Shown: positions 42,200 to 51,367 of the stretch, one piece after another
Layout of the letters: every line of letters starts with the position of its first letter
Position numbering within the stretch: the stretch's first letter is position 1
DNA from: Sideroxyarcus sp.
GTDB taxonomy: Bacteria; Pseudomonadota; Gammaproteobacteria; Burkholderiales; Gallionellaceae
Reading direction: 5' to 3'
Length of the DNA: 64,000 bases
Assembly: GCA_030652215.1 (NCBI GenBank)
Contig: JAUSBC010000018.1
Span: 1 to 64,000 of the forward strand
The notes under the pieces: model-generated
Databases searched by the model: none
Seen by the model: only the letters and a program-made list of their open reading frames with translations
What the model was told of the DNA's origin: nothing
Position numbers and translations under genes: made by a program

Positions 42200-42257
42200 G
42201 AGCGGACGCTCAGAAGTGGGTTAACTCGATTTGCCACCGGCGTCCGCAAAGGCCGAG
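42200..42257 (+). repeat. Right 58-bp inverted repeat bounding the restriction-modification cassette
   Basis: Matches reverse complement of 39424-39481 at 43/58 ungapped. Confidence 0.8.
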
Positions 42258-42356
42258 CACGAATCGTCGAGTTCTAACGGGCCGACCGGACGCTTGGAGT
42301 GGATACGTGAGCGTGCTTGCGGAAATTCATGGCCGCAAAGCTGCCAATTACCGCCT

Positions 42357-43784
42357 TCAGTCTTCCAGCGCCCTGACCTTAACCGTCTTGCCTTTCACCT
42401 TCCCTGCCGACAATCTCTTCACCGCCTCGCGTGCGATATCCCTCGTGACGGCGACGTAGGTGGACATATCGGTGACGGTGATCTTGCCGACCTGTTCGCG
42501 CGTGAATCCTGCTTCGCCGGTGAGTGCGCCCAGCACGTCGCCGGGACGGATCTTTTCTTTGCGGCCGCCGAGGATTTGCAGCGTGACCATGGGCGGCACC
42601 AGCGGTCCTTTCTTTTCGTTTATCAGCGACTCCATGGTGTGCCATTCGGGTTCGATGCCCATCATCTTGGCGATGTTGGAGATGCGGTTCATGTCGGCGG
42701 GGCTGGCGAGGCTGAGCGCCCAGCCTTCCTCGTCGGCGCGTCCGGTGCGGCCGATGCGGTGAATGTGGATTTCGGGATCGGGCGTGACGTCGACGTTGAT
42801 GACGGCTTCAAGCTGCGAGATGTCCAGTCCGCGCGCGGCCACGTCGGTCGCCACCAGCACCGAACAACTGCGGTTGGCGAATTGAATGAGAACCTGGTCG
42901 CGTTCGCGCTGTTCCATGTCGCCGTTGAGCGTCAGCGCGTGTATGCCTTTGGCATGCAGGATGTCCACGAGGTCGCGGCATTGTTGCTTGGTGTTGCAGA
43001 AGGCCAGCGTGCTGACGGGGCGGTAATGTTTGAGCAGGACGGAGACGGCCTGCAAGCGGTCTTCGTGCTTGATCTCGTAGAAGCGCTGGCGGATCTTGCT
43101 GCCCTCGTGCTGTTCCAGCAGTTTCACTTCCTGCGGGTTGCGCATGAATTTTTGTGCGAGGCGCGCGATGCCTTCCGGATATGTCGCCGAGAACAGCATG
43201 GTCTGGCGATCTGTTGGGCATTGCTTCACCACAAACGAGATGTCGTCATAGAAACCCATGTCCAGCATGCGGTCGGCTTCGTCCAGCACCAGCGTGGTGA
43301 TTCCATCCAGCTTCAGGTTGCCGCGCTCGATGTGGTCCATGATGCGCCCGGGCGTGCCGACCACGATGTGCGCGCCGTGTTCCAGGCTGTCGGCCTGCGG
43401 GCGCATGGTGCTGCCGCCGACCAGCGAGAGGATCTTGATGTTGTCGGCAAAACGCGCCAGACGGCGCATCTCCTGCGTTACCTGGTCGGCTAGTTCGCGC
43501 GTGGGGCACAGCACCATGGCCTGCACGCCGAAATGGCGCGGATTGAGCTTGGTGAGCAGCGGCAGCGCGAAGGCGGCGGTCTTGCCGCTACCGGTCTTGG
43601 CCTGGGCGATGAGGTCGTGCCCGGCCAGCGTGATCGGCAGACTGGCGGCCTGGATAGGCGTCATGGTCCGGTATTCGAGCTGCTGCAGGTTTTCCTGCAT
43701 GGCGGGTGCCAGCGGCAGTTCGTTGAAGGAGCGGCCGGTCGTGGCGGCTGCAGGTGATGGGGTGGGGGTGGTTTTATTGGTCAT
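42357..43784 (-). CDS. dbpA: ATP-dependent RNA helicase DbpA-like
   Basis: AQAKTGSGKTAAF, VLDEADRML, SATYPEG; C-terminal RNA-binding domain. Confidence 0.92.
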   Translation of the reverse strand: MTNKTTPTPSPAAATTGRSFNELPLAPAMQENLQQLEYRTMTPIQAASLPITLAGHDLIAQAKTGSGKTAAFALPLLTKLNPRHFGVQAMVLCPTRELADQVTQEMRRLARFADNIKILSLVGGSTMRPQADSLEHGAHIVVGTPGRIMDHIERGNLKLDGITTLVLDEADRMLDMGFYDDISFVVKQCPTDRQTMLFSATYPEGIARLAQKFMRNPQEVKLLEQHEGSKIRQRFYEIKHEDRLQAVSVLLKHYRPVSTLAFCNTKQQCRDLVDILHAKGIHALTLNGDMEQRERDQVLIQFANRSCSVLVATDVAARGLDISQLEAVINVDVTPDPEIHIHRIGRTGRADEEGWALSLASPADMNRISNIAKMMGIEPEWHTMESLINEKKGPLVPPMVTLQILGGRKEKIRPGDVLGALTGEAGFTREQVGKITVTDMSTYVAVTRDIAREAVKRLSAGKVKGKTVKVRALED

Positions 43785-43860
43785 ACGCGATTATCCCAGT
43801 CTGCAAGGCGGTGCGTCGGGAAATATTTCCCCTTAAAGCATGGTGGGTTGGGCAAGGTGC

Positions 43861-43994
43861 GTAGGTTGGGCAGAGCGAATGGGTAACGGCGCAGCCGTTG
43901 GGACCCATCGGCCTCCCCCTTGCGGGGGAAGCGTAGCGTGCCCAACATGCCTTCCATGCACATCGTTGGGCACGCTACGCTTTGCCCAACCTAC
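43861..43994. repeat. Family A palindrome with a second 56-bp palindromic module inserted in its left arm
   Basis: GTAGGTTGGGCAGAGCG[AATGGGTAACGG...GGGGGAAGCG]TAGCGTGCCCAAC ... GTTGGGCACGCTACGCTTTGCCCAACCTAC. Confidence 0.9.
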
Positions 43995-44016
43995 TTTGAT
44001 CACATCGGCAGCCAAT

Positions 44017-44030
44017 CTGAGCAAGATCAA
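44017..44030 (+). promoter_or_regulatory. Candidate FNR/DNR-type box CTGAGCAAGATCAA
   Basis: One perfect ATCAA half-site, other half with 2 mismatches to TTGAT; followed by CATAAT at 44053-44058. Confidence 0.4.
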
Positions 44031-44092
44031 ACAGCGTGAAGCGAAGTTTGCGCATAATGCCGGCCATTCCGTAACGCAGCCCACGAACAACC

Positions 44093-45250
44093 ATGACGAA
44101 CACTGCAATTGCCTCCCCTTCCATCACATCGCCGTCCGCCGACCCCATCGTTGGCGGACGCGTCGAGCTGCAACTGCTCACCACGCTCAAATGCAACCTG
44201 AAATGCAGCTACTGCTCCATGGGCGTGGGTGAGGTGCTCGGCTCGCAGACCGAACTCAAATACGACATCGGGCAGCTTGCCGCCTTCATCGAGAAGCAGC
44301 TTGCCGGCAAGGAGATCTACGTGACCTTCTACGGCGGCGAACCGACGCTCAACCGCGAGATGATGGAAACCGTGATGCGGCGCTTCCCTGCGTTCCGTTA
44401 CCAGTTGCAGACCAACGGTACGCTGCTGGATAACCTGCCCGACTGGATGCTGCACAAGCTGTCCAACATTCTGGTTTCCGTAGACGGCGGCGAACAGACC
44501 ACGGACGGCTACCGAGGACGCGGCGTGTGGCGACAAGTGCACAAGAACGTGAACCATGTGCGCGACCGGCTGGGCGGCAGCGTCACCGCCCGCGTGACCT
44601 GGGGACATCCCGACACCTGCTTCGAGGAACTCGACGACCTCGCCGAATCTTTCGATTACCTGTACTGGCAGTTCGTGGCCGACGAGCAGTATGCGGGCGA
44701 CTCGCTGGACAAGCGCAAGGCGGTGCTGGTGCAACTCATCGACAAGTTCTTCTGCCGCACCGACAAGCTCTACCCGCTGATTCCCATCATGGGCATGGTG
44801 CGCAACAAGGTGATGCCGAATCGCGCTAAGGAACTCTACGCCGGGCAGACCCAGTGCCGCGTCTCGACGCACATCATCAACGTCATGCCCGACGGCAAGA
44901 TTTTCCCGTGCCCGGATATGACCTACGTGCCGAGCATGCAGATGGGCGAGATACAGGGCAACTGGCTGGTCAGGAGCCCGTTGCAACCGCACCCGGATAT
45001 GCCGTGCTCAAACTGCGAGGCTTATGCCTGGTGCCGCGGCAACTGCATGAAGAATCTGTATCTGGGCTATGTGAAGAAGGACGAACACTACCGCGCGAAC
45101 GTGGTCGAGCCGATCTGCGAACTGGTGCGTTTCATGGGACGCGAGATCGACAAGCACGATCCGCAGGCCTGGTTTGCTGCGGCGTCGGTGCCAGTGAGGA
45201 AACAGCTGATCGACGCGGAGGTTTACGAGTATGTGGAGATTATGCCGTGA
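44093..45250 (+). CDS. Radical SAM/SPASM domain protein
   Basis: CNLKCSYC; C-terminal CRVSTHIINVMPDGKIFPCPD...CSNCEAYAWCRGNC. Confidence 0.93.
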   Translation: MTNTAIASPSITSPSADPIVGGRVELQLLTTLKCNLKCSYCSMGVGEVLGSQTELKYDIGQLAAFIEKQLAGKEIYVTFYGGEPTLNREMMETVMRRFPAFRYQLQTNGTLLDNLPDWMLHKLSNILVSVDGGEQTTDGYRGRGVWRQVHKNVNHVRDRLGGSVTARVTWGHPDTCFEELDDLAESFDYLYWQFVADEQYAGDSLDKRKAVLVQLIDKFFCRTDKLYPLIPIMGMVRNKVMPNRAKELYAGQTQCRVSTHIINVMPDGKIFPCPDMTYVPSMQMGEIQGNWLVRSPLQPHPDMPCSNCEAYAWCRGNCMKNLYLGYVKKDEHYRANVVEPICELVRFMGREIDKHDPQAWFAAASVPVRKQLIDAEVYEYVEIMP

Positions 45251-45312
45251 TGGCGTGGCAAGTCAGCCTGCTCGCCAATTGCTGATGTAGTCACGCTGAA
45301 GAAAAAGACCAC

Positions 45313-45482
45313 GTCATTCCGGCGAAGGCCGGAATCCAGTCATAAAACAGCCTGCGAAGCCTCGTAGGTCGGGTTAGCGTAGCGTAACCCGACGCTGCTG
45401 CAATTTCCTATCCAGTTATGTCGGGTTACGCTGCGCTAACCCGACCTACAACTATCTGGATTCCGGCCTTCGCCGGAATGAC
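45313..45482. repeat. Nested palindrome: 27-bp perfect outer arms enclosing a different 30-bp inverted repeat
   Basis: GTCATTCCGGCGAAGGCCGGAATCCAG (45313-45339) vs 45456-45482; inner GTAGGTCGGGTTAGCGTAGCGTAACCCGAC (45364-45393) vs 45420-45449. Confidence 0.95.
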
Positions 45483-45493
45483 GGCCAAACGCC

Positions 45494-46222
45494 TCAGTCC
45501 GGAATCTCTTCCCATCTGATGCCGTCGTAGTCGCAACGCAGGGCACTGGCCTTGCAATCCCAATCCCCCAGCACCCAGCGCTCGCAGGTATGCCCGTCCA
45601 CCTGATGCAGATGCTTCGCCAAGCGGTGCGTGTGACCGTGGATCAGGCGCGGATAGGCATTCTGGCGCAGCAACTCATGCACGGCATCGATGTTCACATC
45701 CATCAGCGCCATTTCCTTGCTGCGTTTTTGCGATTCGCTCTGCATGCGCAGTTGTTCGATCTGGGCTTTGCGGTTTGCCAGCGGCTGCGACAGGAATTGT
45801 GTTTGCCAGGCGTCGTTGCGAACCATTTGACGGAAGCGTTGATACTCGGTGTCGTCGGTGCACAGGGTATCGCCGTGTGTGAGCAGGGTAGGCGTGCCGT
45901 ACAGATCGACCATGGTCGGGTCGTCCAGCAGGGTGGCATTGCAGGCCGATCCCAGTTCTTCCTCCATCAGGAAGTCGCGGTTGCCGTGCATGATGAAGAT
46001 GCGTGTGCCGTGCGCATTCAGATCGCGCAGGGTATCGGTAATGTCGCGGTGGAACGGGTCGCCCAGATCGTCGTCGCCCGCCCAATACTCGAACAGGTCG
46101 CCCAGAATGAACAGCCCCTCGGCCTTGGGGGCGATTTCGGTGGCGAAACGCAGGAAGAGTTCTGTGCTGCGCGGTTGCGCGTGACTCAGGTGTAGGTCGG
46201 AGATGAGGAGGCTGTGGGACAT
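45494..46222 (-). CDS. lpxH: UDP-2,3-diacylglucosamine diphosphatase
   Basis: LLISDLHLSHAQP, ILGDLFEYWAGDD, HGNRDFL, IHGHTHR. Confidence 0.95.
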   Translation of the reverse strand: MSHSLLISDLHLSHAQPRSTELFLRFATEIAPKAEGLFILGDLFEYWAGDDDLGDPFHRDITDTLRDLNAHGTRIFIMHGNRDFLMEEELGSACNATLLDDPTMVDLYGTPTLLTHGDTLCTDDTEYQRFRQMVRNDAWQTQFLSQPLANRKAQIEQLRMQSESQKRSKEMALMDVNIDAVHELLRQNAYPRLIHGHTHRLAKHLHQVDGHTCERWVLGDWDCKASALRCDYDGIRWEEIPD

Positions 46223-46230
46223 ATAAAACA

Positions 46231-46256
46231 AAACGGCGCCGAAGCGCCGTTTTTTG
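46231..46256 (-). terminator. Rho-independent terminator after ppiB
   Basis: On minus strand AAAAAACGGCGC-TTCG-GCGCCGTTTTG, UUCG-capped GC stem. Confidence 0.8.
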
Positions 46257-46844
46257 TTATTGCACGACTTCCGCTTTGGTGATGATCACGTCCTCGCTTG
46301 GAACGTCCTGATAACCGCGGCTGCTGCCGGTCTTGACCTTGCCGATGGCATCAACTACTTCCTTGCCTTCAACCACGATGCCGAACACGCAGTAGCCCCA
46401 GCCGTCCTGTCCCGGATAGTCGAGGAAGCTGTTGGTCTTGGTGTTGATGAAGAACTGGCCGGTGGCGGAGTGCGGGTCGCCGGTGCGTGCCATGGCGATG
46501 CTGTAGATCTCGTTCTTCAGACCGTTCGCCGCTTCGTTCTTGATGGGCGCATTGGTCTTCTTCTGCATCAGGCCGGGTTCGAAACCGCCGCCCTGAATCA
46601 TGAAATTGGGGATGACGCGGTGGAAGATCGTGTTGCTGTAGAAGCCGCTGTTCACGTACTCGAGGAAGTTCTGGACGGTGAGCGGGGCTTTTTCGGCGTC
46701 GAGTTGCAGGGTGATGACGCCTTTGTTGGTATGCAGTTTTACCATTTTCATTTTTCCTTTGGTTGCGGGTGTAGATGCGGCTTGTGCGGGCAGGACACAG
46801 AGTCCGACCAGCAAGAATGCGAGAACGATGCGTATGAACTTCAT
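46257..46844 (-). CDS. Peptidyl-prolyl cis-trans isomerase, cyclophilin type, with signal peptide
   Basis: [33 protein letters not shown]. Confidence 0.94.
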   Translation of the reverse strand: MKFIRIVLAFLLVGLCVLPAQAASTPATKGKMKMVKLHTNKGVITLQLDAEKAPLTVQNFLEYVNSGFYSNTIFHRVIPNFMIQGGGFEPGLMQKKTNAPIKNEAANGLKNEIYSIAMARTGDPHSATGQFFINTKTNSFLDYPGQDGWGYCVFGIVVEGKEVVDAIGKVKTGSSRGYQDVPSEDVIITKAEVVQ

Positions 46845-48008
46845 TTATGCGGCTCCTTCATAGACAATTTGCCAGCGCCCGTCCCGTTTCATCCAGTATT
46901 GGCGCTTGAGCATGCGGTTGGAAAGGTTGTTGCTGTCGTAATCCTGTTCGAAATTCACCACCACCAGATTCGGCTGGCTGGGATAGGGGAAGACGCTGAC
47001 GTTGTTCATCTTGACCTTGATCCAGGTCTTGCCGGAATTGACTAGGCGCTTCTGCTGCGCGAAAGCGGGCAGGTTCACGCTGCCGGTGGAGAAGTCGTGC
47101 GCGTAATGCGAGAGGTAGGCTTCGGTGTTGCGGCTGGCCCAGTCGCTGCGCCATTGTTCGATTTCTTTGAGCAGTGCGGCGCGCTCGGTAAGGTCCGCTT
47201 CGTCGCTCCAGTCGATCTGGCTGGCGATGATGACCGGCGTGACGCCGACCTGCAGATGGCTGCCGAGGTCGGTCAGGTCGTTGTTGGCCAGCACCACGCA
47301 GCCGTTGCTGGCGCGCGGTGGGCGGCTGTAGGTGTCCGAAGGCGTGCCGTGCAGCCAGATGCCGTAGCCGTTGCGCCCCAGACGTTTGTCCCATTCGTTG
47401 GGGTAGCTCAGCGGGTAGGCGCCGGAACCGTAGAAGTCGGTGAGTTTGTCGCGGGTCAGGTGCGAGTTGACGAAATACACGCCCAGCGGCGTTTTCTGGT
47501 CGCCTTCCACAATCTTGTCGGCGCCTTTCTTGCCGACGCTGATGTAGAAGTCCGATACGTAGCGCGGCTCGCCGTTCACATTTTCGAACAGATAAAGTGT
47601 GGACTTGCTGGTGTCCACCACCACGGCATATTTCTGCTTGGGCGACAGCTGCCACAAGTACTTCGGCATCGCGACGGGTTGTTGCTGCTGCACGCGCTGC
47701 AGACGCGCATTGGCCTCTTCGCGCAGGTCCTGCACGCGGTCGAGCGGCGCGTTGGGGGCGGCGCCGAAATCGGTGATGGGTTTGGAGCGCGCCATCAGCA
47801 GATCGCCGCGGACCAATTGCGCCAGTTTGAAATTGGGGTTGATCTTGAGCAGCGAATCCACCTCGTTCAGCGCCACGTCCAGGCGGTTGTTACGCACCGC
47901 GTGCAGGCTCTTGGCCAGACCCAGCTCCATATCCCGCGACGCGGAGTCGCCTGCCGCAGCGGGCAAGGCGAACGAGAGCAGGAGAAGTGAGAGCAGACGG
48001 CTGGGCAT
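46845..48008 (-). CDS. L,D-transpeptidase (YkuD) with C-terminal NTF2/SnoaL-like domain
   Basis: IWLHGTPSDTYSRPPRASNGCVVLANNDL catalytic motif. Confidence 0.92.
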   Translation of the reverse strand: MPSRLLSLLLLSFALPAAAGDSASRDMELGLAKSLHAVRNNRLDVALNEVDSLLKINPNFKLAQLVRGDLLMARSKPITDFGAAPNAPLDRVQDLREEANARLQRVQQQQPVAMPKYLWQLSPKQKYAVVVDTSKSTLYLFENVNGEPRYVSDFYISVGKKGADKIVEGDQKTPLGVYFVNSHLTRDKLTDFYGSGAYPLSYPNEWDKRLGRNGYGIWLHGTPSDTYSRPPRASNGCVVLANNDLTDLGSHLQVGVTPVIIASQIDWSDEADLTERAALLKEIEQWRSDWASRNTEAYLSHYAHDFSTGSVNLPAFAQQKRLVNSGKTWIKVKMNNVSVFPYPSQPNLVVVNFEQDYDSNNLSNRMLKRQYWMKRDGRWQIVYEGAA

Positions 48009-48011
48009 GAT

Positions 48012-49034
48012 TTATTTACCCGAACGCTCTGCAACGATCAACCATTGACCGTCGACCTTCGCCCAGTCCAGCGTTTTGGCGGAGAGACTGTTCAGGTGGC
48101 TGGCGCGGTAGGACTGCCTGAAGGTGATGCTGGCGTGCTTTTCGTCACTGACTTTGACCTTCGCTTCGCTTATGCCAATCTGGATGGATTTGGGGGCGGC
48201 GATACGGGCTTTGCGCTGTGCTTCCCATGCGCTGCGGCTCAGGCCGTCCGGCGCCTTGAATTCCTTGGCGTAGAGAGCGAGGTATTTCTTGCTGTTTTTG
48301 GCCGACCATGCGGCTGCCCATTCCTTCGTGGCCTTCAATACTTCCGTGCTGATGTCGGCGTCCAGAGCGACTACGGTGACGACCGGTTTGGTCTGGGCTG
48401 GTTGTGCAACTACCGGTGCTGAAGCCGCAGCGACGACGGCAGTCGTTGTTGCGGGAGCGGTGGCAGGCGCGCTGCCTGCCTGCGCGGTGACGGTCGGCTT
48501 GGCCGCGACGGGGGTACGGACACTCTTGCTGAACAATTCGCGTATCAGCGCCAGTTTGGTCTGGGTGTTGGTGTTGCTCTTGTCCAGTTGCAGCGCGCGG
48601 TCATAGGCCTGGCTGGCCATCTTGGCGTAGATGTCGCCCAAGTTTTCGTGCGCGGTGGCATAGCTGGGATGGGTGCGGATCGCCATTTCCAGCGAGCTTT
48701 TGGCCTTTTCGTAATTGCCCTGTCCGGCGTAAAGCACCGCCAGGTTGTTGTATGGCTCGGGCAGTTCCGGGTAGTCCTCGGTAAGGCCGGTGAAGGTCGT
48801 GATGGCGTCGGGGATGTTGGCTTGTTCGGCAAAGATCAGGCCTTTGAGGAAGCGCGCCTGCGCATCTTTGGGCTTGGCGACGAGGTAGGTGTTGACCTTT
48901 TCCATCGCCTGGGCATGCAAGCCCTGTTTGAACAGTTTGTTGGCGTCCTGCAAATCGTCCGCCTGCACGGGAATGCTGATGGCCAACAGAAGTCCCAAAG
49001 CGGCGGCGCGGCTAAACAGTTTAAACATGATCAT
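48012..49034 (-). CDS. TPR-repeat secreted protein with C-terminal NTF2/SnoaL-like domain
   Basis: Signal peptide, [28 protein letters not shown]-terminus resembles that of the neighbouring L,D-transpeptidase. Confidence 0.88.
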   Translation of the reverse strand: MIMFKLFSRAAALGLLLAISIPVQADDLQDANKLFKQGLHAQAMEKVNTYLVAKPKDAQARFLKGLIFAEQANIPDAITTFTGLTEDYPELPEPYNNLAVLYAGQGNYEKAKSSLEMAIRTHPSYATAHENLGDIYAKMASQAYDRALQLDKSNTNTQTKLALIRELFSKSVRTPVAAKPTVTAQAGSAPATAPATTTAVVAAASAPVVAQPAQTKPVVTVVALDADISTEVLKATKEWAAAWSAKNSKKYLALYAKEFKAPDGLSRSAWEAQRKARIAAPKSIQIGISEAKVKVSDEKHASITFRQSYRASHLNSLSAKTLDWAKVDGQWLIVAERSGK

Positions 49035-49194
49035 CGTGTGGTTTATTCCGGAAAAGTTGCTATGGCTTTGCAAAATCAATAGAGAGCGATTCTACCAAAT
49101 AAGCGGCGCGCTTACACGGAATGCGCTACGGCGTGGCAGAGGCGGTTTTCGGGTAGAATTCCTCACCTTCTTTAGCGGCACTTTTCGGACAAAA

Positions 49195-50874
49195 ATGAGC
49201 AGCAATTCTCCCGTTTCCACCGCCCCGGTCTCCAATTTCATCCGCACGATTATTGATGCGGACCTGGCCAACGGCAAGCATAAAAGCATCGTCACCCGAT
49301 TCCCCCCCGAGCCGAACGGTTATCTGCACGTCGGCCACGCCAAATCCATCTGCCTCAACTTCGGATTGGCCAAGGATTACAGCGGCCTGTGCAACCTGCG
49401 CTTCGATGACACTAATCCCGAGAAGGAAAACGCGGAATACGCGCAGTCCATCCAGGACGATGTGCGCTGGCTGGGTTTTCAGTGGAACGGCGAAGTGCGC
49501 TGGGCCTCGGACTATTTCGACGCGCTGTACGACTACGCGGTGGAACTCATCAACAAGGGACTGGCGTATGTGGACGACCTGACGCCGGAGCAGATGCGCG
49601 AATATCGCGGCACGCTGAAGGAGCCGGGCAAGAACAGCCCCAACCGCGACCGTGCGGCGGCCGAAAGCCTGGATCTGTTCACGCGCATGCGCAACGGCGA
49701 ATTCGCCGACGGTGCGATGGTCTTGCGCGCCAAGATCGACATGAGCTCGCCCAACATCAACATGCGCGATCCCGTCATCTATCGCATCAAGCGCGCCCAC
49801 CACATCCGCACCGGCGACAAGTGGTGCATCTACCCGATGTACGACTACACCCACTGCATCTCCGACGCGCTGGAAGGCATCACCCATTCCATTTGCACGC
49901 TGGAGTTCGAAGACCACCGCCCGCTGTACGACTGGGTGCTGGACAACATCACCATCCCCTGCCACCCGCGCCAGTACGAGTTCTCGCGGCTGGAACTGCA
50001 CTACACCATCACCAGCAAGCGCAAGCTGCTGCAACTGGTGAACGAGAAGAAAGTCAGCGGCTGGGACGACCCGCGCATGCCGACGATCTCGGGTATGCGC
50101 CGCCGCGGCTATACGCCCGAAGGCATTCGCGAATTCGCCAAGCGCATCGGCGTTTCCAAGAGCGAGAACAGCGTGGACATGGCCGTCATGGAGGGGGCAA
50201 TCCGCGAAGACCTGGAATTGCGTGCGCCGCGCGTAATGGCTATCGTCAATCCGCTTAAAGTGACCATCACCAATGCCGAGGGTGCGCAGACACGCGAAGC
50301 CGATTTTCATCCCAATATGCCGGAGTTGGGCAAGCGCATGGTGCCGTTCGGCAAAGATCTGCTCATTGAGGCGGACGACTTTGCCGAAGTGCCGCCGTCC
50401 GGCTGGAAGCGCCTCACCCTGGGCGGCGAGATCCGCCTGCGCCACAGCTATGTGATGCGCTGCGACGAAGCGGTCAAGGATGCTTCGGGAAAAGTCGTCG
50501 AACTGAAATGCAGCATCGACCACGACACGCTGGGCAAGAATCCGGAAGGGCGCAAGGTCAAGGGCGTAATCCATTTCCTGTCACGCGAACACGCGCTGCC
50601 TGCAGAGATTCGTCTGTACGACCGTTTGTTCAACGTGCCGGAACCGGACGCAGATCGCGATGTCGACTTCTGCACGCACCTGAACCCGACTTCGCTCACC
50701 GTGGTGCAGGGCTGGGTGGAAGCCGCCGTGAAAAACGCCGCGCCGGAAACGCGTTACCAGTTCGAGCGACTGGGTTACTTTTGTGCAGACCGCCGCGACC
50801 ACCGTCCCGGCGGCAAACTGGTTTTTAACCGTACCGTGACATTGCGAGATTCCTGGGCTAAAGAGCAGGGCTAA
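49195..50874 (+). CDS. glnS: Glutaminyl-tRNA synthetase
   Basis: [35 protein letters not shown]-type (SKRKLLQL) motif. Confidence 0.96.
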   Translation: MSSNSPVSTAPVSNFIRTIIDADLANGKHKSIVTRFPPEPNGYLHVGHAKSICLNFGLAKDYSGLCNLRFDDTNPEKENAEYAQSIQDDVRWLGFQWNGEVRWASDYFDALYDYAVELINKGLAYVDDLTPEQMREYRGTLKEPGKNSPNRDRAAAESLDLFTRMRNGEFADGAMVLRAKIDMSSPNINMRDPVIYRIKRAHHIRTGDKWCIYPMYDYTHCISDALEGITHSICTLEFEDHRPLYDWVLDNITIPCHPRQYEFSRLELHYTITSKRKLLQLVNEKKVSGWDDPRMPTISGMRRRGYTPEGIREFAKRIGVSKSENSVDMAVMEGAIREDLELRAPRVMAIVNPLKVTITNAEGAQTREADFHPNMPELGKRMVPFGKDLLIEADDFAEVPPSGWKRLTLGGEIRLRHSYVMRCDEAVKDASGKVVELKCSIDHDTLGKNPEGRKVKGVIHFLSREHALPAEIRLYDRLFNVPEPDADRDVDFCTHLNPTSLTVVQGWVEAAVKNAAPETRYQFERLGYFCADRRDHRPGGKLVFNRTVTLRDSWAKEQG

Positions 50875-50884
50875 AGGAGGCATC

Positions 50885-51334
50885 ATGTACAAACGAATTG
50901 CCGTAGCAGTGGATGGCAGCGATACGTCGACCGCAGCCTTGAGCGAAGCCGTCAAACTCGCCAAGACCATGGATTCGACCGTGCTCCTGCTTTACGTTTG
51001 CGAAGAAATGCCCGTCGTCTGGAATATGGAAGGGATGGCGCCCTATCCACTGGAGGACGTGACCAAAGCACTCGTCGAATCGGGCAAGCAATTGCTGCAG
51101 AAAGACAAGGCGCGGGTGGCGGAGGCGGGAGTCAAAGTCGAGACCCGGCTGGTCGAAGACTATAACGGACGCATCGGTGCTGTGATCAGCAAAGAAGCCG
51201 CGCAATGGCTGGCCGACTTGCTGGTGGTGGGAACGCACGGACGCAAAGGCCTGGACCATCTGCTGATGGGCAGCGTGGCCGAAGGCGTAATGCGCACCGC
51301 GACCATGCCGGTGCTGCTGGTGCGCGGCGCGTAG
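50885..51334 (+). CDS. UspA-family universal stress protein
   Basis: YKRIAVAVDGSDTSTAALSEAVKLA, VVGTHGRKGLDHLLMGSVAEGVMRTATMPVLLVR. Confidence 0.94.
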   Translation: MYKRIAVAVDGSDTSTAALSEAVKLAKTMDSTVLLLYVCEEMPVVWNMEGMAPYPLEDVTKALVESGKQLLQKDKARVAEAGVKVETRLVEDYNGRIGAVISKEAAQWLADLLVVGTHGRKGLDHLLMGSVAEGVMRTATMPVLLVRGA

Positions 51335-51367
51335 CCGCGGAATGACGGATCAGGTAAAAAAACAGGC

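Noticed and set aside
43785-44092. RiPP precursor peptide next to the radical SAM gene
   Set aside because: The interval is mostly palindromic repeat and promoter sequence; no short ORF with leader-like character found.
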